Positions 1-5,640 of a stretch of 11,622 nt of DNA are shown here, piece after piece. The notes under the pieces were generated by a model. That model had not been told where the DNA came from. It ran no database searches and was given only the letters and a program-made list of their open reading frames with translations. The position numbers and the translations under genes are program-made. The DNA comes from CAZJYT01 sp964550325 (GTDB lineage: Bacteria > Patescibacteriota > Minisyncoccia > Minisyncoccales > CAZJYT01): NCBI GenBank assembly GCA_964550325.1, contig CAZJYT010000025.1, positions 1 to 11,622 of the forward strand, read 5' to 3'. Each line of letters begins with the position of its first letter. Positions within the stretch are counted from its first letter, which is position 1.

Positions 1-67
1 CTGTTCGTGTTGCTATAGGCTCACTATAATTCTCCAACACCCACCTAATTTCTTCCTCAATCTTCAT
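1..67 (-). CDS. Unknown protein, N-terminal fragment cut by window edge
   Basis: Twenty-two codons are visible before the gene leaves the window; the protein begins MKIEEEIRWVLENY and is acidic and probably helical. The ATG is 4 bases downstream of a near-perfect ribosome binding site (GAGGAGGTGA, complement of positions 71-80), which supports a real start. The start overlaps the end of the upstream 50-aa Cys protein by 11 bases, so the two are probably translationally coupled. No family can be assigned from so short a piece. Confidence 0.6.
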   Translation of the reverse strand, partial: MKIEEEIRWVLENYSEPIATRT

Positions 68-209
68 CTTTCACCTCCTCCCTTTTTTCCTTGACAATTT
101 TATCTCCTTTTTGTATTATATTTTTGATGCACCTTTTTTTATTTAAATAAGCTCTCATATAGGAAGGAAGTGATATTGGTATATGTTTTCCACAAAATCT
201 ACACTTCAC
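57..209 (-). CDS. Small CxxC protein, 50 aa
   Basis: A GTG-initiated frame of 50 codons, with GGAGG 5 bases upstream (complement of 216-220). The protein begins with a CRFCGKH motif (Cys3, Cys6, His9) and has one further Cys near residue 27, enough for a small metal-binding knuckle. The second half is highly charged (Lys/Glu). It lies directly after an intrinsic terminator and overlaps the next gene by 11 bases. It resembles the many tiny CxxC proteins of phage early regions, but no specific family is recognised. The GTG start is chosen because the ribosome binding site is well placed and Cys3 follows immediately. Confidence 0.55.
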   Translation of the reverse strand: MKCRFCGKHIPISLPSYMRAYLNKKRCIKNIIQKGDKIVKEKREEVKDED

Positions 210-220
210 TTTATACCTCC

Positions 221-262
221 AAAATAAAAAACCCTCTCCAGCCCTGTTGAGCCGGAGAGGGT
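221..262 (-). terminator. Intrinsic (Rho-independent) terminator, minus strand
   Basis: Positions 231-239 (ACCCTCTCC) pair perfectly with 254-262 (GGAGAGGGT), giving a 9-bp GC-rich stem with a 14-base loop. On the minus strand the stem is followed at once by a T-rich tract (complement of 221-231, TTTTTTATTTT). This is the textbook layout for termination of leftward transcription. It falls between the 39-aa gene and the 50-aa Cys protein, so the latter needs read-through or its own promoter. Confidence 0.85.
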
Positions 263-276
263 AAACAGGTTATTTC

Positions 277-300
277 AGGATAGCCTTAAAAGGGTATCCT
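277..300 (-). other. Short hairpin in the 3' region of the 39-aa gene
   Basis: AGGATAGCC and GGGTATCCT flank a 6-base TTAAAA loop. They pair over 9 positions with one G-G mismatch. No T-tract follows on either strand, so it is probably not a terminator itself. It sits just upstream (in transcription order) of the strong terminator and may protect the 3' end of the message. Confidence 0.4.
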
Positions 301-319
301 AAATTACCACTTTATCAAA

Positions 320-439
320 TCAGTTTGCCTTTTTATCTTCCTCCCTTTCTAAACTTGTTATTAACTTCTCAATAGCTTTAGTAATACCTATCAAGTGCCT
401 TCTTATCTCTTTTAAAAGATTTATCAATTCCTTCTCCAT
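320..439 (-). CDS. Small helical protein, 39 aa, unknown
   Basis: An ATG frame of 39 codons ending in TGA; the protein begins MEKELINLLKEIRRHLIGI. A regular hydrophobic/charged pattern through about residue 32 predicts one long amphipathic helix with a charged tail. A GGGGT element (complement of 444-448) lies 4 bases before the ATG as a modest ribosome binding site. The gene follows the Zn-ribbon gene and precedes a strong terminator, so it is the last gene of its transcript. No function is assignable; short helical proteins like this are common in phage accessory blocks. Confidence 0.5.
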   Translation of the reverse strand: MEKELINLLKEIRRHLIGITKAIEKLITSLEREEDKKAN

Positions 440-537
440 CTTTACCCCTATACTTATATTCCTAACTTTTCTGCCTTTTCCTCTTCAAAGGATATATCCT
501 TACCTCTCCAATCTTGCCCGGTTATGCAAATCTTTTT

Positions 538-696
538 TTATCCGTAAAATGTTTTATGACATCTATCACATACAATTCTTGCTGTTGGTTCATAGCGGAT
601 ATTAATAAAACCACACCAGAAACAGCGATATTCATAGCGTTTTTTCTCTTTCTTTTGTTTCTTATTCCAAAGATCTTCAAAGCGTTCTATTTTCAC
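538..696 (-). CDS. Zinc-ribbon protein, 52 aa
   Basis: A GTG start is preceded by a strong GGAGGTGA ribosome binding site (complement of 700-707). The protein has a basic N-terminal helix (about residues 1-20) and then two Cys pairs, CFWC (25 and 28) and CDRC (43 and 46, followed by His). That is a compact four-Cys zinc ribbon like those of small nucleic-acid-binding phage proteins. The gene lies 43 bases after the 154-aa gene and probably shares its transcript. The same reading frame stays open for another 27 codons after the TAA, up to a second TAA at 454-456, just before the next gene's ribosome binding site. The protein may once have been longer. Function unknown. Confidence 0.6.
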   Translation of the reverse strand: MKIERFEDLWNKKQKKEKKRYEYRCFWCGFINIRYEPTARIVCDRCHKTFYG

Positions 697-739
697 CTTT
701 CACCTCCTTACCTCCTCTCAGTATATACCTCAGTTATAT

Positions 740-1204
740 TTATTTTTCCTCTTTTTGTATCTTTTCTATTTCCTTTTCTACACTTTGCACAGCTTCCTCA
801 GTTTCTTCTCTCATCGCTTGTATTACTTTTGTGGCATTTTCTATCCATTCTCCTATCCGGTGTGCTACCCAAAGCAGTTCTCTGGCGTTCATATACTGCC
901 CTATATACCCAAACTGCCCATGCCAATAGAACTCTTTCCCGCTTCTCCCTATCACTTTTTTACGTCCTATTTCCCTCAGCAGAACAAGGTGAAGCGATTT
1001 TCCCAGATTTGAGCCTTGATACCGGAAGCCGATATAATTGTAATCAAGCTTTCGTATTTCTTCCTTGGAAAAGTTCTTGATTGTCTTATACAGAAGGCAT
1101 TCTATTTCTTCCATTTTCTCCACCAGTGTTTCTGTAGCTCTTTCGTATTTTTCTACTTCTTCTACCAGCTTTTCTATTCTTTTGATTTCTCCCTTTTCTT
1201 TCAT
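740..1204 (-). CDS. Coiled-coil protein, 154 aa, unknown
   Basis: A 154-codon frame with two long charged helical segments (about residues 1-55 and 105-154). They flank a more globular middle rich in Gly, Tyr and Trp (about 60-105, including a GFRYQGSNLGKSL stretch). No catalytic motif is recognisable. The purine-rich GGGGGGTGGAAG stands before the ATG as a ribosome binding site. A 14-codon ORF upstream lies in the same reading frame, separated by one TAG, so translation could originally have begun at 1270. It is the first sizeable gene behind the promoter at 1322-1350. A helical accessory or structural phage protein is possible, but this is a guess. Confidence 0.75.
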   Translation of the reverse strand: MKEKGEIKRIEKLVEEVEKYERATETLVEKMEEIECLLYKTIKNFSKEEIRKLDYNYIGFRYQGSNLGKSLHLVLLREIGRKKVIGRSGKEFYWHGQFGYIGQYMNARELLWVAHRIGEWIENATKVIQAMREETEEAVQSVEKEIEKIQKEEK

Positions 1205-1225
1205 CTTCCACCCCCCTTTTTTTAA

Positions 1226-1270
1226 CTAAATACTCTTTTTTGTAGCTTTTCTGGTATCCGTTGTTAACAT
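1226..1270 (-). CDS. 14-codon leader-type ORF
   Basis: ATG, 14 codons (MLTTDTRKATKKSI) and TAG, preceded by the ideal ribosome binding site AAAGGAGGTGA about 4 bases upstream (complement of 1274-1284). A good promoter lies just upstream, so this is the first translated unit of its message. It is in frame with the 154-aa gene 22 codons later. It could be a true leader peptide, or the 5' end of that gene interrupted by an amber codon. No run of one amino acid indicates classical attenuation. Confidence 0.45.
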   Translation of the reverse strand: MLTTDTRKATKKSI

Positions 1271-1317
1271 ATCTTCACCTCCTTTTTATAAATATACATA
1301 TTATTTTTATATTCTAA

Positions 1318-1331
1318 ATGATATATATCAT
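1318..1331. promoter_or_regulatory. 14-bp perfect palindrome over a -10 box, possible operator
   Basis: ATGATATATATCAT reads identically on both strands and covers the -10 element of the promoter at 1322-1350. A dimeric repressor bound here would occlude RNA polymerase. The core is AT-only, so chance occurrence in this composition is possible. Confidence 0.35.
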
Positions 1332-1350
1332 AAATTATAAAACTTGTCAA
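1322..1350 (-). promoter_or_regulatory. Sigma70-type promoter for the left-end genes
   Basis: On the minus strand a consensus -35 TTGACA (1350-1345) is followed by a 17-base spacer and TATATA (1327-1322) as the -10 box. Transcription would start near 1315, leaving about 45 bases of leader before the 14-codon ORF. The roughly 70 bases further upstream (to 1422) are AT-rich and hold no other clear element; no terminator for the preceding operon was seen there. Confidence 0.7.
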
Positions 1351-1422
1351 GACTAAATTGTAATTTAATTTTTCAGAATTCCGAGAGATATATAATTTTT
1401 TAATTAAATTTTTTTCTTTTAA

Positions 1423-1773
1423 TTATTTTATTTCTTTAAGAATTTTCTGAAGTTCTTTTTTACTAAGCCAGCCTTTCTTAAGCCAAGATTTAATAGCTTT
1501 ATAAAATATTTTCTGTAGAGAATGAAAAAGAGAAGGAGCTTCTTGAGGAGAAATATATCTCCAGTTTTTAAAAGAGTTTCTTCCACCGGCTTCTACTTCA
1601 ACTCCAAAAGGTTTATTTTCATCATATTTTGAAAGTAAATCAGCAAAATAATCAGATTTTAAAATAGGTTCACCTACTCTATAATAAGGCTTTTCTTTTA
1701 ACTTTCTCTTACCATAAATTATTCCGTGAGCAGTTCCACAAAGGGGACAAATTGCCATTATTCGTTTACCCAT
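1423..1773 (-). CDS. CPLCG-motif protein, 116 aa, unknown
   Basis: The protein has a Cys pair near its N-terminus (CPLCG, Cys9 and Cys12) followed by His-Gly-rich sequence. A middle segment contains PYYRVGEPIL and VEVEAGGRNSFKNWRYISP, and a Lys-rich helix forms the C-terminus (about 80-116). The second Cys pair of a full zinc ribbon is not seen. The chosen ATG overlaps the stop of the HNH gene (ATGGGTAA), which suggests coupling. A TTG seven codons upstream (1794) and an ATG five codons downstream (1758) are alternatives. It is the last gene of the operon that begins at 3713. No family recognised. Confidence 0.65.
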   Translation of the reverse strand: MGKRIMAICPLCGTAHGIIYGKRKLKEKPYYRVGEPILKSDYFADLLSKYDENKPFGVEVEAGGRNSFKNWRYISPQEAPSLFHSLQKIFYKAIKSWLKKGWLSKKELQKILKEIK

Positions 1774-2350
1774 TGTTATCTTCTTTTTGTTCAAGCAAAT
1801 CTTTCATTATATAAAAATTTGGTTCTATTTGAACACACATCTCTCTTATTCTTTCCATATGTTCACGAGTCATTCTATCAGTATCTAACCACTTTATATC
1901 ATTATCCTCTTCTCCATATTTAACTTTAATATAGAGAGGTTCATATAAAGAAATATACTCATAGATCATATCTTTAACTATCTCACTAAATTCTTCATAG
2001 ATATTTCCTATTTTTTCTATTTTTTTAGCTAATTCTTCTTCATTTAGATATTTCTTTGTTTTTTCAAATCTATAAAGGTTTTGAAAAATTTTTATCAGAT
2101 GAGTAAAATTACCCTGGAAAGTTTTATCAAAAATTCTATGGCAATTTTTACATAATGTTATTAAATTCTTCTCATTGGTTAATTCATCAAACAACTCTGG
2201 TTTCTTCTTTAAAAGTCTTAAAGGTCGTATATGTGCTAATTGTAAACTTTTAGTATTCTTGCAAATAGCACATTGATAATTATTTCTTGCAAAAATTTTT
2301 TCCTTTAATAAATTACTTTTTTCTCTGGCTTTTTTTATTATTTCTGTCAT
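1766..2350 (-). CDS. HNH endonuclease, 194 aa
   Basis: Residues about 20-76 form an HNH nuclease domain. A Cys pair (27 and 30) and CKNC (67 and 70) would hold the structural zinc, His40 lies in the LAHIRPL strand, Asn62 is in the EKNLITLC segment, and His71 follows the second Cys pair. These match the beta-beta-alpha-metal fold, which cuts DNA with one divalent metal ion. The C-terminal half (about 95-194) is helical and acidic and unassigned; it may give DNA or partner specificity. The ATG overlaps the stop of the methyltransferase-like gene (ATGA), so the two are coupled. Possible roles are a restriction-like partner to that methyltransferase, a phage packaging or homing-type nuclease, or host DNA degradation. 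Confidence 0.85.
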   Translation of the reverse strand: MTEIIKKAREKSNLLKEKIFARNNYQCAICKNTKSLQLAHIRPLRLLKKKPELFDELTNEKNLITLCKNCHRIFDKTFQGNFTHLIKIFQNLYRFEKTKKYLNEEELAKKIEKIGNIYEEFSEIVKDMIYEYISLYEPLYIKVKYGEEDNDIKWLDTDRMTREHMERIREMCVQIEPNFYIMKDLLEQKEDNNG

Positions 2351-2964
2351 CTCTTCTTAGGTAACTCTTTAGAAAACTTCTCTAATTTTATATAAGCTCC
2401 CCACTGTTCAACCATTGCTTCTGCTATTTTTTTATATGTTCTGCTTCTGTTTTTCCATCTATCAGCACTTGGAGGTTCTCTATGCACCTTCTGTATCACC
2501 ATTGATTTTGGTAATAGCTGTGTTGGTGAAAGAAGAGGTAAGTTTTTTAACCACAGACAGGTTGCCTTAGAGTAAGGTTCTCCAAATTGATAGGGCTGTA
2601 TAATCTGGGTATATTTACCAATTTTTTGCATAGCAAATTTATGAGGAATAGGATTTTCAATACATATATGGTAAATAGGTGCATTTAAAAGTTTCAAGAA
2701 AAAATCTACTGCCTCTTCCATCTTTTTCCATCTTTCAGGTCTTTCATATAACCACCTAACTCCTGAATTACACAGATAGGTGCAGGGAGGAAATGCAATC
2801 ATCATCATCCATCCTTCATTCAAAATATTTAAAACATTATCTTGAATATGATAGGGACTGGGTATTTCTGAAGGCAATAAATCACAGGAAAAAGCATTAT
2901 ATCCTTTTTTCCTGAAGCTCTCTCTTAATATTCCACTGAATTCGCAAGCTATTAATATTTTCAT
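2347..2964 (-). CDS. Short C5-cytosine DNA methyltransferase-like protein, 205 aa
   Basis: The N-terminus (MKILIACEFSGILRESF) has the SAM-binding motif I layout. FPPCTYL at 58-64 is motif IV, with Cys61 as the expected nucleophile that attacks cytosine C6, and IENP at 102-105 is motif VI. This is the architecture of the short phage proteins annotated as DNA cytosine methyltransferases. At 205 aa it is well below the 300+ aa of classical enzymes, and no target-recognition domain or GN(S)V-type motif X is visible. It may work with another protein or with little specificity. It overlaps the 63-aa gene upstream and the HNH gene downstream, both by ATGA. The family call is firm; activity is inferred from the retained PPC and ENP residues. 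Confidence 0.8.
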   Translation of the reverse strand: MKILIACEFSGILRESFRKKGYNAFSCDLLPSEIPSPYHIQDNVLNILNEGWMMMIAFPPCTYLCNSGVRWLYERPERWKKMEEAVDFFLKLLNAPIYHICIENPIPHKFAMQKIGKYTQIIQPYQFGEPYSKATCLWLKNLPLLSPTQLLPKSMVIQKVHREPPSADRWKNRSRTYKKIAEAMVEQWGAYIKLEKFSKELPKKR

Positions 2965-3152
2965 CTTTTAGGTAGTTCTTTAGAGATTTCTTCCAGTTTT
3001 TTAATCAGTCTTTTGGCGCCTTCTCTGATTATCTGGAAAGCATTGCCAAGAAGCGCGGTAGTAATAGGATCCTCTCCTTCAAAGTCTATCCTCATGCCAT
3101 CTTTAGTCTTGGTAAGGCTTATCCGGAATGGCCTTTTTTTCTTTCTTCTCAT
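2961..3152 (-). CDS. Small basic protein, 63 aa, unknown
   Basis: The N-terminus is very basic (MRRKKKRPFRISL), followed by a strand-rich piece with GMRIDFEGEDPITTALLG and a C-terminal helix. The final residues (KKLEEISKELPKR) closely resemble the last residues of the next gene's protein (KLEKFSKELPKKR). It joins both neighbours through ATGA overlaps. The charge pattern suggests nucleic-acid binding or partnership with the methyltransferase, but no family is recognised. Confidence 0.7.
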   Translation of the reverse strand: MRRKKKRPFRISLTKTKDGMRIDFEGEDPITTALLGNAFQIIREGAKRLIKKLEEISKELPKR

Positions 3153-3322
3153 ATTTTGTATTTTTTCAATTTTATTATTTTTATTGTATATTTAGGATAT
3201 CTTTTCTCTAAAAGTTTTTTCTCAAGTTTAGCTCCTATTTCCTCTTCTGCAATTCTAAAATCAAATACTTTGTTATATTTTACAGCTAAGATGAAAAAAA
3301 GAAAATCTCCTATACCTCCCAT
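3149..3322 (-). CDS. Small protein, 57 aa, unknown
   Basis: An uninterrupted 57-codon frame fills the space between the 74-aa Zn-ribbon gene and the 63-aa gene. It begins at an ATG inside the last codons of the former and ends in a TGA that overlaps the ATG of the latter (ATGA). The protein starts MGGIGDFLFFILAVKY, a short hydrophobic run, and continues as a Lys/Glu-rich helix. The hydrophobic part (about residues 6-14) is too short for a confident membrane segment. Its exact fit into the overlapping operon is the main argument that it is translated. Confidence 0.6.
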   Translation of the reverse strand: MGGIGDFLFFILAVKYNKVFDFRIAEEEIGAKLEKKLLEKRYPKYTIKIIKLKKYKI

Positions 3323-3534
3323 CTATCACTTTTAGTTATAGAAATTGTCTCATCTTGAGATTTTCTTAGAAGGTATTTTTTTCTACATTGCAGACACTGA
3401 AGGAAAAAGTTTTTTATTCGGTATTCTTTTCCTTCTAATACCCAGGTTTCCTGGGAGGTTTCCACTACTTCTAAGATTCCTCCACAATTAGAACAGATTT
3501 TTTCTCTTTCAGTTAAAGTTATCTTTTCTTCCAT
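3310..3534 (-). CDS. Zinc-ribbon protein, 74 aa
   Basis: Two Cys pairs, CSNC (14 and 17) and CLQC (47 and 50), are spaced as in a classical zinc ribbon, with beta-strand-like sequence between and after them. Proteins of this kind usually bind nucleic acid or act as adaptors in transcription complexes. The start overlaps the end of the 64-aa gene by 16 bases, and the end overlaps the start of the 57-aa gene. No catalytic residues are apparent. The fold call is good; the function is unknown. Confidence 0.7.
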   Translation of the reverse strand: MEEKITLTEREKICSNCGGILEVVETSQETWVLEGKEYRIKNFFLQCLQCRKKYLLRKSQDETISITKSDRWEV

Positions 3535-3713
3535 ATTTCTTGAATAATTTTTTCTACTACATTTTTGTTTTTTACATATTTTTCAATAGCCTCTTCTATT
3601 TTTTTTATATTATTTCTTAAAACATAGTAATATAATCTACATCTTGAAGAGCAAAATTTCTGCCAGTAAACTTTTTTCTTTATTTCCTTCCCACAATAAA
3701 GACATTTTTCCAT
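3519..3713 (-). CDS. Small zinc-finger protein, 64 aa
   Basis: CLYCG (Cys4 and Cys7) and FCSSRCR (Cys21 and Cys25) form a short treble-clef-like Cys4 site of the type seen in small phage and toxin-antitoxin-associated DNA-binding proteins. A Lys/Glu-rich helix follows (about 34-64). It is the first gene after a consensus promoter and a repeat that looks like an operator. An early-expressed regulator of its own operon is therefore a reasonable inference, but not demonstrated. It overlaps the next gene by 16 bases. Confidence 0.7.
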   Translation of the reverse strand: MEKCLYCGKEIKKKVYWQKFCSSRCRLYYYVLRNNIKKIEEAIEKYVKNKNVVEKIIQEIWKKR

Positions 3714-3744
3714 ATAATAAGATTACTTCTTAATTTTCTTATCT

Positions 3745-3764
3745 GTTAACAAGCGTTAACGAAC
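3745..3764 (-). promoter_or_regulatory. GTTAAC double repeat, candidate operator
   Basis: Plus-strand GTTAACAAGC (3745-3754) is followed directly by GTTAACGAAC (3755-3764). The two 10-bp units differ at two positions. GTTAAC is itself palindromic, so the pair also reads as an inverted repeat with a 4-base spacer. It covers the expected transcription start of the promoter at 3767-3795, a usual place for a repressor. Confidence 0.45.
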
Positions 3765-3766
3765 AT

Positions 3767-3795
3767 ATTATAACCTCAGAAAAAGAATTTGTCAA
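3767..3795 (-). promoter_or_regulatory. Perfect consensus sigma70 promoter
   Basis: On the minus strand TTGACA (3795-3790), 17 bases, and TATAAT (3772-3767) match both consensus hexamers exactly at the ideal spacing. Transcription would begin near 3760, about 45 bases before the ATG of the 64-aa zinc-finger gene, and would run through the overlapping genes down to 1423. No terminator is seen between this promoter and the end of the DNA methyltransferase gene. Confidence 0.85.
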
Positions 3796-3801
3796 GGAAA
3801 A

Positions 3802-5640
3802 TTATAAAATTGGGAATAAAGTGCGTTCTTTTTCTATCCGGGGGATAGCTATTTGGGTTAAGTAGTCTTTGTTGAGGTCTATTCCAATAAACTTTCTTCC
3901 TAATTTTTGAGCTACTACTCCTGTTGTGCCACTTCCACAAAAAGGATCTAAGACAATTCCTTCTTCTGGAGTAGAAAATTTGATTGGAATAATAAGCAAA
4001 GCCTCTGAAAATACTGCAAAATGGTCGCAATTTGCACCAAATTCTTTACTGAAGTTATGAGGTTCAGGATTTATTAACCATACAGTAGGGAGATTTTTGC
4101 CAAGTGGATGAGTAAAAGAGGGGTGCTCATCTTTAAAATCTCTCCAGCTACCGGGTCCTCCATTATGATTTTCTCGTGGGTCTAAAACTTTATTAGGTCT
4201 TAGATTTCTTGCTCTTGGTGAATTAAACATCTCAGCCTCTTCTGGAGATAGATTGCTAAATTTACCTTTATACCTTCTAATCTCTTCTTCACTTGCTCTA
4301 AATTGAGGACATTGTTCAGATTTCTTTTTTGCGTCTCGCACTCTGTAATTAAATTTGTTAGATCCATAAAAGGGGGGATAATCAAATCTTGTTTTTCTAT
4401 GTCCAGATTGCTTGGGTTGAGGGCTATATTCCTGTAAATATTTACTGTTATAACCATATTCTCTGCATCTTGTAAAACCATCGGGTCTGTTTTCAAAAGT
4501 TTGGATTGGAATTCTTACACTATCTAAATCAGAATAATATTTCTTGCTTTTTTTTGTAAAATGATAAAGATATTCCCAAGTCATATTAAATCTATCCTTG
4601 CAACTTGTAGGTAGAGATGAACCCATCGTTCTTCTTTCTTTTTGTATTAAAATTTGCTTTGCCCAGATTATTTTTTCTCTCAATATCCAGCCTTGTTCTA
4701 TCATAGCAATAGCTATTCTTTCAGGAAGCATAAGCATACATTTTTGAGGATAATTTTTTACTCTTGCTCTTCCTGAGTAAGTATCATTTGATATTTTATG
4801 CTTCTCCGGATTATTACCACGATAAAATCTTGATTCTAATGTTCCAGAAGAGGCATAAGCATCTCCCAAGTTGAGCCAGAAAGAGCCTGTCTTTTTTAAA
4901 ACTCTTTTAAGTTCAGCAGTTATCATCAGAAGATGTTTTATGTATAGGTTAAAATCAGGCTCTAAACCAAGATGTCCTTTATAGGCGTCACATTTAGAGC
5001 AGATATAATAAGTAAGATGTGGATTTGTATAAATATTTGGATTTTTGTAATTACCTACTACTGTAGATTTGCCTTTTCTATATCTTAAATTATCTTGCTT
5101 TGTATTTTCATTCATCCATTCGTGTTTACAATTTTTTCTTCCTCCCCAGATTTGAGGTTCTGTTTTGTATATACGAAGTGAATTGCCAGAAAAAATTATT
5201 TTATTATTTCTTCTAACACAAAGAGTATGATTTTTCTCTACCTCTATACCATAAATGTAACCACTATAATTTACTATTTTCTTAGTATAATAAAGTTTAA
5301 CACTTTTTCTTCTTAAAAAAATAACTCGGTTTTTTTCTCTAATTGATACATTTTTACCTATTTTTAAAGCTATTTCAGCCAAATCATCTCTTAATTTTTT
5401 AGAAACAGTATAACAAGATATTGCTTCATGAGAAGTTCCTTTTCGCTTTATTGTCCCATCACCAAATAAATACCATTTTAAGAAAATTTTTAATAATTTA
5501 GGAGAAAGTTCTTTAATTTCTTTAGGAATATATTTTGTATAAGAATTTCCAAATTGTTTTAGATAAAACCATAATTGCTTATCTGATATTTCAAATCTTA
5601 TCGTATCTCTATCTTTAGTTTCAGAAAAATTAAAAGGTAA
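3802..5640 (-). CDS. DNA methyltransferase: C-terminal intein part plus C-extein
   Basis: The frame is open from the A-run at 5641-5647 to a stop at 3802. The first 153 codons complete the intein (second LAGLIDADG-like motif FLKWYLFGDG, then the C-terminal splicing block). Ser at 5181-5179 starts a 459-residue C-extein. This carries a Cys/His site (CKHEW then CSKC), a conserved GSFWLNLGDAYA stretch, and near its end VLDPFCGSGTTG (SAM-binding motif I) and GRKFIGIDL. Motif IV lies in the N-extein ahead of motif I, the beta-class order. SPPYW suggests N4-cytosine methylation, although N6-adenine cannot be excluded. Splicing would give about 499 aa. No ATG or GTG start is evident in the early part of this frame (a TTG lies at 5382), so expression as shown needs a frame correction. 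Confidence 0.85.
   Translation of the reverse strand, partial: LPFNFSETKDRDTIRFEISDKQLWFYLKQFGNSYTKYIPKEIKELSPKLLKIFLKWYLFGDGTIKRKGTSHEAISCYTVSKKLRDDLAEIALKIGKNVSIREKNRVIFLRRKSVKLYYTKKIVNYSGYIYGIEVEKNHTLCVRRNNKIIFSGNSLRIYKTEPQIWGGRKNCKHEWMNENTKQDNLRYRKGKSTVVGNYKNPNIYTNPHLTYYICSKCDAYKGHLGLEPDFNLYIKHLLMITAELKRVLKKTGSFWLNLGDAYASSGTLESRFYRGNNPEKHKISNDTYSGRARVKNYPQKCMLMLPERIAIAMIEQGWILREKIIWAKQILIQKERRTMGSSLPTSCKDRFNMTWEYLYHFTKKSKKYYSDLDSVRIPIQTFENRPDGFTRCREYGYNSKYLQEYSPQPKQSGHRKTRFDYPPFYGSNKFNYRVRDAKKKSEQCPQFRASEEEIRRYKGKFSNLSPEEAEMFNSPRARNLRPNKVLDPRENHNGGPGSWRDFKDEHPSFTHPLGKNLPTVWLINPEPHNFSKEFGANCDHFAVFSEALLIIPIKFSTPEEGIVLDPFCGSGTTGVVAQKLGRKFIGIDLNKDYLTQIAIPRIEKERTLFPIL

Noticed and set aside
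514..1080. Plus-strand open frame of 188 codons, very Phe/Leu/Ser-rich
   Set aside because: It is antisense to the zinc-ribbon and 154-aa genes, has no ribosome binding site, and its composition is that of the reverse of Lys/Glu-rich coding sequence. Plus-strand frames at 755-1225, 1726-1923, 3013-3195, 7540-7779, 8983-9198 and 9950-10162 were rejected for the same reasons.
1351..1422. Terminator for the HNH-containing operon
   Set aside because: The stretch is AT-rich with weak self-complementarity (around GAATTC and AATTTAATTAAA), but there is no GC stem followed by a T-tract on the minus strand.
3776..4496. Additional minus-strand frames within the DNA methyltransferase (3776-4030 and 4200-4496)
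   Set aside because: They lie entirely or mostly within the C-extein in another frame, while the methyltransferase frame shows conserved motifs across the same bases.
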